Shown: piece after piece, positions 46,701 to 57,978 of the stretch | Layout of the letters: every line of letters starts with the position of its first letter | Numbering within the stretch: the first letter of the stretch is position 1 | NCBI GenBank assembly: GCA_024196135.1 | Contig: JAMQCK010000074.1 | Location: 29,530 to 93,529, forward strand | Direction: 5' to 3' | DNA from: Pleurotus ostreatus/Saccharomyces cerevisiae fusant | Lineage: Eukaryota > Opisthokonta | DNA length: 64,000 nt | Notes under the pieces: model-generated | Databases searched by the model: none | Seen by the model: only the letters and a program-made list of their open reading frames with translations | Told to the model about the DNA's origin: nothing | Program-made: the position numbers and the translations under genes

Positions 46701-47083
46701 TGCTCCTGGACTTCGCTATGAACTCGTGCAGGGGAATGCTATCGTCCGTCCATGTATGAACATTCCGTACATCGATCCCTATACAACGCAACATGAGGAT
46801 GACGGATGCAGCATACAAGGGGGCACGCACTATCGCCGGGAAGCCCTGCATGCTTGGCGAACCAGTTGAGACTGAGGAGCTCATGATCCCACGCGTCCGA
46901 GACGTGCCATCCTTCTATTATGAGGGGGATATCCGATTTCTTGTATTCGTCGAGAGCCAGGGTCAGGTCTGAATCGTACCGGACGCGTTTGACGGGGTGG
47001 AAGTTGTCGCTGGACGCGACGATGTCGTCAAAGGACCAGTCCTTGGTCGAAACGCCACGCAGAGCGTGGTAGGGCGTTGTCAT
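43776..47083 (-). CDS. JmjC-domain protein with extra zinc clusters
   Basis: Large nuclear-type protein, probably over 950 residues. N-terminal: MTTPYHALRGVSTKDWSFDD, SDIPLIIEGWHVSDAWD. JmjC domain: LPESSRVEHLMCYLGVGDTF, PMHKDLCASYGHNLMTY with the H-x-D iron ligands, SSYWFMTRG, VEQKLGDMVFVPPRSAHQVV (distal His) and TVKTSWSRMEF. These are the Fe(II)/2-oxoglutarate dioxygenase ligands of JmjC oxygenases (histone demethylases or protein hydroxylases). Then a Cys-rich unit CDFCGADIFQSYFRCSTC and CICAGCYVEGRTCLC, resembling a ZZ/PHD-like finger, and later CRQCHSFHCFRHTL-type ligands. The C-terminal 350 residues are basic, Pro/Ser-rich and probably disordered (RKRRRKSKSS, KRPRQTPRGE). Ending: LQRLNFMSS after a short last intron (stop 43776), or LQRVS if that intron is kept (stop 43820). 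Substrate unknown. Confidence 0.87.
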
Positions 47084-49886
47084 TGCCCAGATGCGTGGAG
47101 GTGGTCGTCGAGAGGTGCGTTGTGCTCGAGACGCGTCGTTGTTGAAGATAAAGGTGCTGTGGCGCTTGTCACTGCTTTGTGTGATTAGCGCCCTGCTGTG
47201 CCGACTTGCCGATCACGCTTGAAGGGGGTCAAGGCCCCGGACATTGAAAGGGAGTTCGTACTCGAAGCAGGACACTATCATCCAGGCCTTCAGGTACTAT
47301 TGACGAGTCATTATTGTTGTAGGACTGGACTCCTTACTCTAAACCCTCATGCAGACAGCAGGATTCGAGGATTATGGACACGAACAACGTAGACCTCAGA
47401 ACCCCCCTCGCTCTCATCTCTCGATTCTCGACGCGGTCCCAGCCTCTCAGCTTCCTTGTAAGGTCCTTCATTCAGACTGCAGTACGGCGTCACTATACCA
47501 TTGCAAGAGTTCGGATCGCATAGATATGCAACGCACCCAGAGCGAGCCATAATACTAGGCTAGCTGATTGCAGATTGCCGCCCCTTGCAGGCCGCATGAT
47601 TATACGAAGTTGCTGGTAGGTGGGGTTATTGCCTCACTGACGAGACAGAGGAGTCTTGTTGACTTCGAGAATAGATATACGCGTCATGCAGCCATGTAGG
47701 GCGAGGTTATAGCAGGAACGCACTTGACGGCTAGTCATGTGTTGATATACGTCGACCGACCCAGTAGCCTGGAGCACAGCAGAGAAGCAGGTCTAGGCGA
47801 TAATTAGGGAATCAGAGTGGGAAGGTGTTCTGTGGGAGCTATTTGCCATAAGAAATTGCGTCCAAGACCGCGTAGTTCGTGGCTGCCCCACGTCCTGGAG
47901 CAAAATATGAGCATAGTATCAGTGCTGCGTCTACGTACGACTAGTCGTTGGCGCAGAGCATGAGGGGATTGTCGTGTCTATGTTGTTTGCATGTTGCTTG
48001 GGGATGGCAGAAGCCCGAGATAGGGATGAAGTGTGCTTCGTGGGGCACCATGAGAATGCGCGCGAGTACGATAAACGTGCCTCATAAGTATCGTGAGTAG
48101 TCACGCTAGGAACAGAGGGATCCGAGCCAGCGTTTGAGGCATTCAGCGGGAAGTTGACTGGTCATCGAAGGGTGAGCTTCGTCTGACGACGATCCCAGCT
48201 TCTGTTGCGGATGTTCTTCGCAGAAGCGGGATTCAGTAGTTCAGGGGTTTCATTAGTATACAGCAAGCGCAAGCAGCCTCTCCGAGGATAATTTGTCGAC
48301 GTGGTCAGGAGGAGGATACAGGATACTTAGGAGTCCAAATGCGGCAGGCGGAGAGAGGCGCCGACGCCGCGCCGCGATCGACGACGAATTGAGCGAGACA
48401 ACAGACGTATCGAAGTTACCTTTTACCGCCATCGCGAATTGGTGTAGTCAACGGATTTGATCCTCTATGCAATGTACGATCGCACAACCTCTTGCTCTTC
48501 TTTCACGTACGAACCTGCGGCTGTCTTCAACTTCTCCCTGGCTTTCCTGAAAAGTTGCGCAATTCTCCAGCTGCAACTTAAACCTCACCGAGTCAGAATC
48601 CTGTTCAACGCGATTGGCGCTTCTCCGGCTGTTCGACCAATGCCCCGCTGCTCATGATGCAGCCGACTCCCCGTCGTTGCACGGGTAGCAGATTCGACGA
48701 CGGAATCGCCTCACCATCGAACTCTAACGGATCGTGTCGTTCGTCGCGGTGCACGCTGAATCCCTCCCACCACTCCCAGTCACACTTGACTCGTCAGCCA
48801 CGAAGGATCTGAGAGCAGTGGAGGAAGATTACAGACCACAGAGATGGTGAGCATATTGCTTCTCATGCCTCGGTACGTGATCATGTTTCACACTCGCCGT
48901 GCTGCCACAGTTGCTGTCCTTCCTGTCGCTCTGGCCATGACCCGGGAAAGCCGAGTCTTGCGGACTCAGCGTTGAGTCCCGTTTTTGGGCGTGATCCCCA
49001 AGTATGTGCCGCTTCTGCCGATGATTGGGGGGACCTTGAGGGTCTCTGCACTCTGTTAAGTATATCATTCCATTCGGACGATGGATTATATGGTGGAAGT
49101 TTGGTTATGGACGACAGTGTGGGCGTAGAGCGAGTCACCCACCTATAATCGCCGCTCACGTGCGGCGTTGCGGTACCGAAATGATTGCGCGAATGTCAAT
49201 GTCAGGCAGGGACCGAGCGGGAGGCAGTGGGCAAGAGCGGGAAGGACGGAGCAGCAGCAGCAGCAGGCGGTTGAGCTTGAATCAGTTCATGTCTGACGTA
49301 CTGAAAGATACGGCTTGTGGAACAGTCGGCAGACAACGAAGGTCGGACTCCAGCTTCCCCCGTTTCCTTCAGAGACCACCAGCCGTGCGGTCGCCTTCGC
49401 TTGCGTAGCCTTCCGCTTGAAAGGTATCGGAGATGCCTCGTCTAGCGAAACCATGACTGCCAGGCGAGCCCTGCGTCATCCGCATCCACAGAAGGCCCCA
49501 GAATGTCGCCGCCATCCTTCTTTCGCACACGCAGAGCCCAGCCCAGTGTGCACCTTGCGCGCCTCGTTGTCGCGCCAACCTATCGTCCCGGACTCGATCG
49601 AGGCAGTACGACAAATGCACCCGTTCATGAGCCGCCTTGAGGAATACCATCGCAGATTCACTGAATGCAGGAAGAGAGATGTGACTGAATTCGGGAGTCG
49701 GCTTGCTGACTTTGGCCTTCAATTTCCCGCCACGCTGCCCGCGAGGAGCGCAATTGCTCTTGATCTCCGGTTTCCTCGACGCCGCCCCTCCACACACGCT
49801 ACGAGCCGCCCATATAATAATGTCGCCGACACTCGCCTTCCGCAGGACATCCTCCATTCTCTTTCCCTGAAGACGAAGACGACGGA
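47084..49886. other. 2.8-kb region without supported gene
   Basis: Largest gene-poor stretch of the window. The first part (47.1-48.8 kb) has lower GC and stops in all frames. A minus ORF of 92 codons at 48881-49159 (start MSGDYRWVTRSTPT) has no domain. From 49315 two long but opposite ORFs (297 codons +, 301 codons -) overlap one another; neither has a recognisable motif, and both look like GC-driven open frames. A short cag microsatellite lies at 49250-49266. Confidence 0.5.
49250..49266. repeat. short trinucleotide (agc/cag) microsatellite
   Basis: Five to six uninterrupted agc units within gagcagcagcagcagcagg. Non-coding as far as I can see. Confidence 0.7.
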
Positions 49887-50549
49887 ATGGAGGCCAAGAC
49901 CGTTCAGGCTGTCGACGTTTTTGCGCCGCCCCCGCCTTATGAGGCCACCCCAAGCTGCACTGCACCAGGGCTTCAAACCATGGAAGCGCCTCAGAGCTCG
50001 TCGCCTCAGCCGAATGAAGCATCTGGACCGCGGAACATGGGCCAGCAGAGAGCCTGCGTGGCCGCGCGTCTGCCGGCTTACAGGAATACGCGCTTGGGGC
50101 ATTATAGAGCCCATCCGTATCGACGTCCGTCCCCAACGCAAGGAGTTCAGTCAGACGACGACGGCTTGGTGCGTCCGCTACGATATCCCGCCGCAGACGA
50201 GTCGCTGATGTCGCTGCAGGACCTCGTGGAGAACATATCCGTTGCAGACATCGTACGCAGCACATATCCTTCATATGAACATAGAATACTTACCACCTAT
50301 TTGCAGGTAAACAGCCCTCGGTACATCTGCGTCACCGCCTTCGGTTTCGACCCGCAAGAGCAGCCTAGCCTAACCGACACGTTCAACGATCCACCACCCA
50401 TTCCCGATCCACCCATGAACCGCACGGAGCGAATCAACTTCCTCGCTGCGCGGATAGCAGACATCGACGCTGCGACCAGTCAAGTAAATGCCTACGCGCT
50501 GAACGACCTGGAGGGCCGGGTCCTAGTGCGTCGCTCTCTTGTTTCTTAG
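49887..50549 (+). CDS. hypothetical protein, Pro-rich, uncertain 3' end
   Basis: Not recognised. Open frame of 220 codons from MEAKTVQAVDVFAPPPPYEA; Pro-rich N-terminus, then PRNMGQQRACVAARLPAY, PLRYPAADESLMSLQDLVEN, YLQVNSPRYICVTAFGFDPQ, and DPPMNRTERINFLAARIADI with DIDAATSQVNAYALNDLEGR, which looks like a short coiled coil. The open frame ends at 50549, but an exon-like continuation in another frame reads EIARSLVRQDFVLFVRRQLV with VEQRELALLSAIGPA and stops at 50653, so an intron near 50490-50540 may join the two. No splice solution I found is clean. Lies upstream of the RING gene, same strand. Existence of the gene is likely; structure is tentative. Confidence 0.5.
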   Translation: MEAKTVQAVDVFAPPPPYEATPSCTAPGLQTMEAPQSSSPQPNEASGPRNMGQQRACVAARLPAYRNTRLGHYRAHPYRRPSPTQGVQSDDDGLVRPLRYPAADESLMSLQDLVENISVADIVRSTYPSYEHRILTTYLQVNSPRYICVTAFGFDPQEQPSLTDTFNDPPPIPDPPMNRTERINFLAARIADIDAATSQVNAYALNDLEGRVLVRRSLVS

Positions 50550-50653
50550 AAATCGCTCGCTCACTGGTCCGCCAGGATTTCGTACTCTTCGTACGCCGTC
50601 AGCTCGTCGAACAACGAGAGCTGGCTTTACTGTCTGCCATTGGACCTGCGTAG

Positions 50654-51054
50654 ACCTACCGTTACCCAAATTATCTCGTGATCTGTGGTTCCGCAGCTCA
50701 TCTGGAATGAGGCTGCGTATTTACACTTCGTTGTGTTGCCTTGCGTATATGTCCTTTGTTCGCCGTCGTGAACTATGATATGGCTTCACTCTCGTACAAC
50801 AGGGCTAGCAGTCCTGATCGTCTGTTCTTATGCTGAACCATACATCTTTCGACTCCAACTTACGCATGCTCGTCGTTCACCAGTCTCGAAGTCGAAGTAC
50901 AACTTGCGGCGAGCAGTGAGAGTCGCGGTCACGTGTAATTCCGCGAACGTCACCAACCCGATCCCCGAAGTCGACGCGTTCTCAGTTCGCGTCCCCTTGC
51001 TTTCCTACCACCACCATCGCCTCAAGCACATCGGTGCTCCCCTTCGCGCTCCCC
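50654..51054. promoter_or_regulatory. upstream region of RING gene
   Basis: About 400 bp with no domain-bearing ORF; expected promoter of the RING gene. A CACGTGT motif (tcacgtgtaa) lies near 50930. Confidence 0.35.
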
Positions 51055-52748
51055 ATGTCCCATGTCTCCCATCAAGAGCTAGAGTTCGACTTCTGGGAGT
51101 TCGTCTGCTGCTCGCGCTGCCAGCTCCCCTTCAATAGCAACGCGGGGCAGAGCATACCCTTCTGGCTGACGGAGTGTGGGCATGTTATCTGCAATAATCA
51201 CCTCAGTGCGTTGCTATACCCACTCTTCTTCCCTCTCACTGAGCTGACATCCTCCCCGTACTCTCCAGGCGCCGACCAAAGCTGCTCGAAATGCGGGGCG
51301 CAGGGGATCCAACTCATACCGCTTCAGCGAGACGTGCGAGGCCGCATATATGCGTCTTGTTAGGCTGCTGATGGGCATTGGGTAGCTGGACGCCCCCATG
51401 TCGGATTGGTTTCGGTCGATCCCGTATGGGCTGGACGGGCTGGCGCAGGCGGCAAAGGTGCGGAGTTATGCAGATTTTAAAGGTTCCGGCTCATATTCGA
51501 CGCCCAGTTTCAACAAGAGACCTTGTCGTCACAGATTCGGTACTATCGCGCTCGGTATCAACAACAGAGGGTCCAGCTGGATCGATACAAGCGGGACCAT
51601 GAGGAACTGATGAAGTACGCTATACTTCTCCAGTCTCCCCGTCTGATTATGCGCAACTCAAGACTTTACCCTTCTGCAGGTCCAACCAAGGTCTGGCGGA
51701 CGAGAATGCACAACTGCGACAGCAGCTGGGATACGACATGAACGATGGGGGCATGGAACCAAGTAATTCGGTCAATGCGAATGGCAAGCGACCCATGGCC
51801 GCGGTCGATCCCTCTCTTCGGTGCGCGACTCGGCACGTGTTACCGTGGGATCGGCATACTGACTGCTCTGGCATTTTACAGCTATAACGAAGGCATGTAT
51901 GCGAACTCGACGTCAAGTCCCCGCTCGGCCATGACGCCAAATGGACCTGTCCGCCTGACCCTTCCTCGAGGTCAACAGCCGCCGACTCTGACGCGTCAAG
52001 AGCACGCAGGCGACGATGGTACCCAGTCTAGCCGTAGGCAAGGCTTTCAAGACCAGCGACCACGGTCGAGCCATCCGCTTGCTGAGTGCGTCCCTGCGCG
52101 AGAGAAGTATGGTGGTCCTGTATGCATTGACGCCCTCATAGGCAATACGCATACCAACCACCGCCAACTGCAAACCGCGCAAGACCCGTCGCGACGATGG
52201 CTTACTCTCAAACTGCTCCTCGAATGCTCCAGAGCAACGCGCAAGACGATGGCAACCAGCAAGGTAGCTCCAGCGCTACTATGCCACCTCCTGGACGCTT
52301 CAACCCCCAGCCTCGCTCGTCGAAACCCGCTCCTCAAGGCGCCTCTGCTCAGTCACGAAACCGAACTCATACTGGCGGACCACCGGGAACATCTCATGCT
52401 TCGAACGCTGCTCCGATGGCGCCGCCCTTTGCTCGTGCGCCTCCACCGTCTGCTCGTGCTCCTCCTTCCTCTGCCCGTCCTCTCCCTCCTGGCTCCGCTC
52501 GTCGCCCGCAAAACACTCCCGCGCCCAATTCGAATCGTTTCATGCCACCACCGCCACCTGGTACTGTTCAGCGCCTGGGACCTGGAGCTACGCCGTCTGC
52601 AAATCGTCGCTTCGTGCCGCCTACGCCGAGTAGAGGGCGGTTCGTTCCTGCGGGTGTGCCAGGGTCTACGCGGCAGCCGCAGAGAACTATGCAAGGGAAT
52701 GGTGGAGGGGGCGGGCAGAGGATGCCGTTTGTGCCAGGTGGGGGATAG
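51055..52748 (+). CDS. Zip3/HEI10-like RING E3 (meiotic crossover factor family)
   Basis: RING-finger protein resembling the Zip3/RNF212/HEI10 family, SUMO or ubiquitin E3s that promote meiotic crossovers. Seen: MSHVSHQELEFDFWEFVCCS, then CSRCQLPF (C-x2-C), PFWLTECGHVICNNHL (C-G-H-x2-C-x3-H), and after an intron CSKCGAQGIQLIPL (C-x2-C); this short RING followed by a coiled coil is the family pattern. Then MSDWFRSIPYGLDGLAQAAK, FQQETLSSQIRYYRARYQQQ, VQLDRYKRDHEELMK, and NQGLADENAQLRQQLGYDMN (coiled coil). The C-terminal ~200 residues are Ser/Pro/Arg/Gly-rich and disordered, with repeated PPSARAPPSSARPLPPG and several PPTPSRGRFVP-type elements, ending MPFVPGGG, TAG 52746-52748. The upstream in-frame ATG at 51034 is possible. 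Several introns, including one within the RING region. Confidence 0.83.
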
Positions 52749-53132
52749 AATGTCGTCTGCTTCTTGTGCTCTTGTCTACTTACCGGGTCCTTGTGTGCAT
52801 TCTCTTTGTTTGCTGTTTCAATTTGGAAAGGTATCGACTGTACGGTATATGCTCGCACTACACGATACTGGCTCGAAAATGACGCTTCAGTTCGCCTCAA
52901 ACTTGCTGAGGCTGGCCTTCAGCAGCATGTCCCCGGGTTGTGGGTCCACGCCACGTGCGTGACTGATCTTCCCCACAGCCACCCGGATCGAGATCTCCGA
53001 AGAACCGGTGCAGTCCCGCAGTCGTCATCGCCACCACCGTCACGACGTTCTCTTGCCTCTCGCCGTCACCGCGTGTACCGTCCAGTCCCCCTTCATAGAC
53101 TCTCGCTATCCGTCGGTTGCATCTCCATCATC
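52749..53132. other. intergenic region, RING gene 3' / LEA2 promoter
   Basis: About 380 bp between same-strand genes; no coding signal. Confidence 0.35.
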
Positions 53133-54504
53133 ATGTCTTACCGTGACCCCTACGCCGGACATCGTTACAACGCCTCGGAAGACTACAACCCGTATTCTGG
53201 CACTGCGCAGCCGCATCCAACCTACGAGCAAGGCGGCTACGAGACGTACGGGAATTATGGAGCTGAGGGGTATCGGGACGAGCCGTTCGATCCTAATGCG
53301 CAGGCCACCCACCAGCACACCTATTCGGGAGCGCCGGTACCGCCACCGAAGGACGAGGACCAGCGAAGCGGGTTTGATCGTGACGAGTTTACGAACGAGA
53401 AGTGCGTGAACATGTTGAGCCAATGGGTTGAAGCTGACCGTTTAGCAGGCCAAGGAAGCGGTACGGGGATGCCGATGGCAGTATGTGGACGAAGGTCAGT
53501 ACTTCTTGACCGCTTTGCACTCGTGTGCTGGCTGACATGACGACTTCCAGGGCGGACGAGGGCGATGCGTTGGCCGATTCTGCTGCTGCACGCTTATGAC
53601 AGCTGTCTTCCTCATCCTGAGCATCTTGTTGGCGCTCGCTCTGGTGCGTGGTCTTTGTAGCACGTCTTGCAATCATGCTGACGAGAGCCATTGAATAGTG
53701 GGTGCGGCCACCTAATGTTGTGGTTGGTGACTTGGACACGACTTCAGGCAGTGGCGGGAGTGTAGTACGTACAAACGATGTGCACGTAGCATATGCAAAG
53801 CTAACTTCGCACCTCAGGTCCAGTTCTCCTCCGACGGCCTGAAGATCAATCTTGCTGTCAATATTTCGTGAGTGAGGTACAAAATGTATACCAAATTGAG
53901 TACTCATCCAGCACAGTGTTACCAACCCCAACTACTTTTCGGTGGCGCTGAACAATGTCAAAGCGACTGTGAGAGGCACTTTGATCTAATTTCATCGGCG
54001 GAAGCTTACTGAGTTTGGCAGCTCAAATATCCCATCAACGGCGAGAAGGAGGATGTCGGCGGTGGCACCCTTGACGACGTCGACTTCCCCTCGCACTCCA
54101 CGAAGGACATCAAGTTCCCGTTCTCCATCGACTACAAGCTGACGGATGACCCGAACTACACGATCCTCAAGGACCTAGCCTCCAAGTGCGGGCTGGGTGG
54201 GTCAACGAGCGACATCACGGTGGACTACACGATCAAGGTAAGACTTCGATTTGATTCCTTGCAGCTCGCTCATTCGCTTGACGGACAGATTGGCGTCCGC
54301 TTCCTGTTCATCAACGTCTCGCCTTCTATCTCCAATTCCTACACGTTCGCTTGCCCAATCGATACGTCCAACAGCGGCGATCTAGAGGTGAGCTAGTAAT
54401 CACCTTCACGAAGTGCTTGATCGCTTACCCTCGCGTAGGAACTACTCAAGGCGGCTGGGATCGATATAAATGACTTGGGAGGACTGCTTGACGGTTCATC
54501 GTAA
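53133..54504 (+). CDS. single-pass membrane protein with LEA2 domain
   Basis: Fungal membrane protein of the LEA_2 (late embryogenesis abundant, group 2 / Hin1-like) type. N-terminal cytosolic tail is Tyr/Pro/Asn-rich (MSYRDPYAGHRYNASEDYNP, TYEQGGYETYGNYGAEGYRD, QHTYSGAPVPPP), then basic/Cys-rich RGRCVGRFCCC precedes the single transmembrane helix LMTAVFLILSILLALAL. The outer part WVRPPNVVVGDLDTTSGSGS, VQFSSDGLKINLAVNISVTN, PNYFSVALNNVKATLKYPIN, DDVDFPSHSTKDIKFPFSID, ITVDYTIKIGVRFLFINVSP carries the LEA2 beta-sandwich signature (NxxVxNPNYxSV, xTLKYP). Ends DLGGLLDGSS, TAA 54502-54504. Length about 320 residues. The cluster of cysteines next to the membrane segment may be palmitoylated. Role unknown; plant relatives act in stress and defence. 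Ten or so short exons. Confidence 0.85.
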
Positions 54505-55030
54505 GGCCTATCGCCTCGTAATGTAACGAGGTGTGCTCTCGTTATCGCATCTGCTGCGTGTACCATTGTACCGTCCACGGACTATTCACTTGTACTCAAC
54601 GGACAACTATCCATGACTTTCATGCTACAGTACTAAGAATGCATCTATTCGCTCTTTAGACTGACCCTCATGACCTTAGTGAAAGGCGGCTGCACACAGG
54701 GCGAGCGGAGGAAGGGATTATTTGTGTCCGGGGGCGCGATCGGTCGAGGGACCGACCCGAGGAGAGATAAGGAAGGATAAGAGTCAAGACACCGAATGTT
54801 CGCCGATTACCCCTTTCCGCCAGGGCAGGGCCATTGTCCTCTCGGGGCATCGGGCACCGCCACCCAGGGCCCGTCTTCTCCATCCCACAGGCGGTAACAT
54901 CGGCTTTGCCGACTGTCTTGGGCGATTTCAAACGTTTATACTGACTACCCCCTCATCACGATGCATCCCACCTCCTCTCCTGCGTCCTCCCAACCCCAAG
55001 CGCTTCAGAAACCTATCTTCATCAAGCAGC
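54505..55030. promoter_or_regulatory. upstream region of Zn2Cys6 regulator gene
   Basis: About 525 bp, containing the 3' end of the LEA2 gene and the regulator promoter. Nothing beyond C/T-rich tracts visible. Confidence 0.35.
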
Positions 55031-57820
55031 ATGGCCGATGTGCAGGAGCATCCTGCTTCGGTGGCGCAAACCCCGCCGCCTTCCAAACCCGCCAAACGGC
55101 GCTACGGCGCGTCGTGTGAGGTACGTCTGCTTACAGATCGCGGGGGAGGTCATTGCTCAGGTCCCCCCTATAGGCGTGCAGACGACGAAAGCGTCGCTGC
55201 GATGGCAAGGGCGCCAACGGCGTCTCGCTTTGCAAGTACTGCCCACAAGCTGGAATTCCTTGCGTCTTCCCACCGTGAGTACATCAGCGCAGTCAACGGC
55301 TTCCCCCACGATCTCACAACTGCGCAGTCGTTCCGGCGAGGCCTCGCGCATCGGGCGTGCATACTCAGAGCTCGAGACATGCAAGGAGCTTCTCTTCGGC
55401 CTCGCCCGCGCGAGCGACGACGACAGGGAGCGCATGTTGAGCAAGTGGATCACCAAGCAGGAGGAGAGCGGGATGTCTTCATCGCGGGGTAGCGGGAGCG
55501 ACCGTCCCAGCAAGCGAGCTCGCCGTGACAGCATCTCGACAATCATGAGCACCACCGACGAGCACAACACGTCCGAGCACCCAGAGGTGAGTTCACCTGC
55601 GATCAGATGGACGATCATGAGTCTGATCCCCGCGTAGTCACCTGTGGGCGAAGTGCACCCTGAGAAGGACATCGCGCCGACGATGCACGGACTCATCGTC
55701 GCCGACCACAACCATCGGCCCGTGCTCCCCTCCATCGACAACCAGTATGATCAGACGTTGGCCCGTCTCATCGACTTCGCCTGCGCAGGGTCGGCGAACC
55801 TGGGTCCTCCGACAGTGGAGGAGGCTCGCCTGATGCTTGACAGCTACTTTTGGTACGTTGACGGTCTATGCATCCCTCCTCCCCCACTCACGATCTCCCC
55901 AAGCTGGCAGAATCCTCGATACATGATTCTCTCCCGGCCCATCCTCGAGAGTGAGTCATCACCATCTTGTGACTCGAGCTCGTCGCTGACAACTCTTCAG
56001 TGAGCATACAAAACATTGACGAGCAGTTTTGTTCGGAATTCTTGCTTTGCTCGCTGTACGCGGTAGCTTCGCGACACCTCCCAGAGCTACAGTCGCGGAC
56101 CGACGACTTCTCGGTCAGTACTGGATATCACCGCCTTCAGCCTTGTTCTGACCTTGCCTCAGATAAAAGCCCACATCCTGCTCGCCGCCGAACTATGTAA
56201 ACCTAGTTCTTTCGCAACGGCGCAAGGTCGATACTCCCAACTATACCATCGCAAACGTCCACTAACCAGCTCTTCAGGTTTGATTCTGCTCGCCGCCAAT
56301 CTCGCCACGCAGGGGTCGTACTCGCAGTCTTGGAACATCACTGGCCTCGCAGTCAGGCTGTTTGGCGATTTGGGGTGTACTGCCGACATGGTTCCTTCCG
56401 CTGACATGGACGCCGCCGAAGTTCTGTCACGACAGCGAGTATACTGGACTGCATACGTCTGGGACAAGTGCGTCAAGGTTCGCTCACAATCTCCACAATT
56501 CTGATCCTTCCCCAGGTCCCTCTCGCTTGCTATGAGTAGAAAACCTACACTCAGGACCAAGACGCCTCCTCCAGACTTTTCAGGTGTTTGGATAGTCTCT
56601 TGTATCCCCAATGTGTCGCTTAACCCGCTTCGCAGTTCTGGACGATCCATCAAATGCGTGGAAGCCCTTCTACACGCCGTTCCAAAAGGCGACTCAGCGG
56701 GTCCACATCCCTCCCGTATTTCCGCCAAGCAACGAGATGACCACATTCTATCAGTGCGTGTTCGTCGTGCCTGCCTTGGCGTCCTGACTGACTATTCTGA
56801 TAGTGTCTGCCTTGCTTACCAGGTGCGCAGAGCCAAGCAAACGCTTCTCGTTGTCACTGACGCGCTTCAGTTCCTCGACGAGATCATTGAAGAGATCTAC
56901 GAGCATCGAGAGCGAAGGCCGTTGCAGACGCGCTCCTTCGTGCTTGACATTCGCGACCGCATCATCGGCTGGCAAGGCTCGGTGCCGCCGGAAATTCTGC
57001 TGGATACGGAGGACATCCCAGAGTTACCTGTTCCCCCACCTCACATAATCGAGTTCAAGTACGCCTGCTGGTAGCAGTTCCCTTTATCGACTGACACTCT
57101 TTTCCTTAGCCTTCTCGTCCACACCACCTGGATCCTCCTCTATCGCCCTTTCCTTACAGAGGAGGACTCCGCTACCGCCATCCCTCACTCGACGACCGCT
57201 TGCCAAAAGTCTGCAACCGACATTCACTTTTTGTTGCGACTTTACGAGTCGAACTACCCGCTTTCGCGCATTTTCTATCTTATCATCTATGCCGCCTTCT
57301 GCTCCGCCACCATCGACATGGACCTCATCACGGACGAAGATACCTCGGTGGCCGCTGCTGCGCGTTCGCGTCTAGAGCTCACCCTTCGCGTGCTCGCCGT
57401 GGGCTGCAAGTACGACCTGCCGGGCATTCAGAAGTCCGTCGTCGCGCTGCGCAACCAGCTGGACAAGACGAAGCCGTCGGCCAATGCGATCTTGGAGGAC
57501 AAGGCGCCCGTGAAGGTCGAAAATGAACTCTCTGCCCTGGACATCTCGCCGTTGCTGCACGCGACTTACGAACCGTCTTCGGCGTTTTCGACGTCGCCGA
57601 GTGATGGTGAGTTCGTCTTTGGGGACGCGCCTTACCTCGGTAGCCCGCTGTTTGGGTCGAGCGTGGACTGGAACCGATTGTTGGCAGAGCACTGCTCGTC
57701 CAAGGAGAATGCGGTGGGTAGCCTCCATGTTTATCGTATATTTGCCTCGCTGAACGTCTGCTACAGGACCTAGACAACTTGCCGAACTGGCCGGCTGAAG
57801 CTGGTTTGAACTTCTTCTAA
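55031..57820 (+). CDS. Zn2Cys6 (Gal4-type) transcription factor
   Basis: Fungal transcription regulator. Seen: start MADVQEHPASVAQTPPPSKP, then KRRYGASCEACRRRKRRCDG (basic stretch plus C-x2-C-x6-C) and GANGVSLCKYCPQAGIPCVF (C-x2-C-x6-C), i.e. the six-cysteine binuclear zinc cluster; the intron between GASCE and ACRRR splits the domain. After a linker with SRSGEASRIGRAYSELETCK (coiled dimerisation region) comes RKRAR-type basic sequence, then the Fungal_trans (middle homology) domain: LIDFACAGSANLGPPTVEEA, DEQFCSEFLLCSLYAVASRH, GLILLAANLATQGSYSQSWN, ITGLAVRLFGDLGCTADM, VYWTAYVWDKSLSLAMSRKP, TLRTKTPPPDF. C-terminal ~200 residues are Glu/Ser/Pro-rich, ending WPAEAGLNFF (TAA 57818-57820). Target genes unknown. 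Adjacent aminotransferase (convergent, 158 bp) may be coincidence. Confidence 0.93.
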
Positions 57821-57978
57821 TGTCTTGACAGCGGACTACATTAACTAACCTGTACTTCAACTGTACAGTATATAGATTTCGGGTATTTAGTAGTACTGTA
57901 TTTGGGTTCGTCGTAATTTGCTACGGTTTTTGGGCTACATCGCGCTGTTGAAGTGCTTGTGCTTCGTCAAGACTTCGG

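Noticed and set aside
48881..49159. 92-codon minus ORF
   Set aside because: No recognisable motif or intron context; cannot be supported.
49315..50208. 297-codon plus-strand ORF
   Set aside because: Different frame from the hypothetical gene, no domain, composition of a shadow frame.
49369..50274. 301-codon minus-strand ORF
   Set aside because: Antisense to the hypothetical gene start, no recognisable motif, biased to Arg/Ala/Ser as expected from GC-rich antisense.
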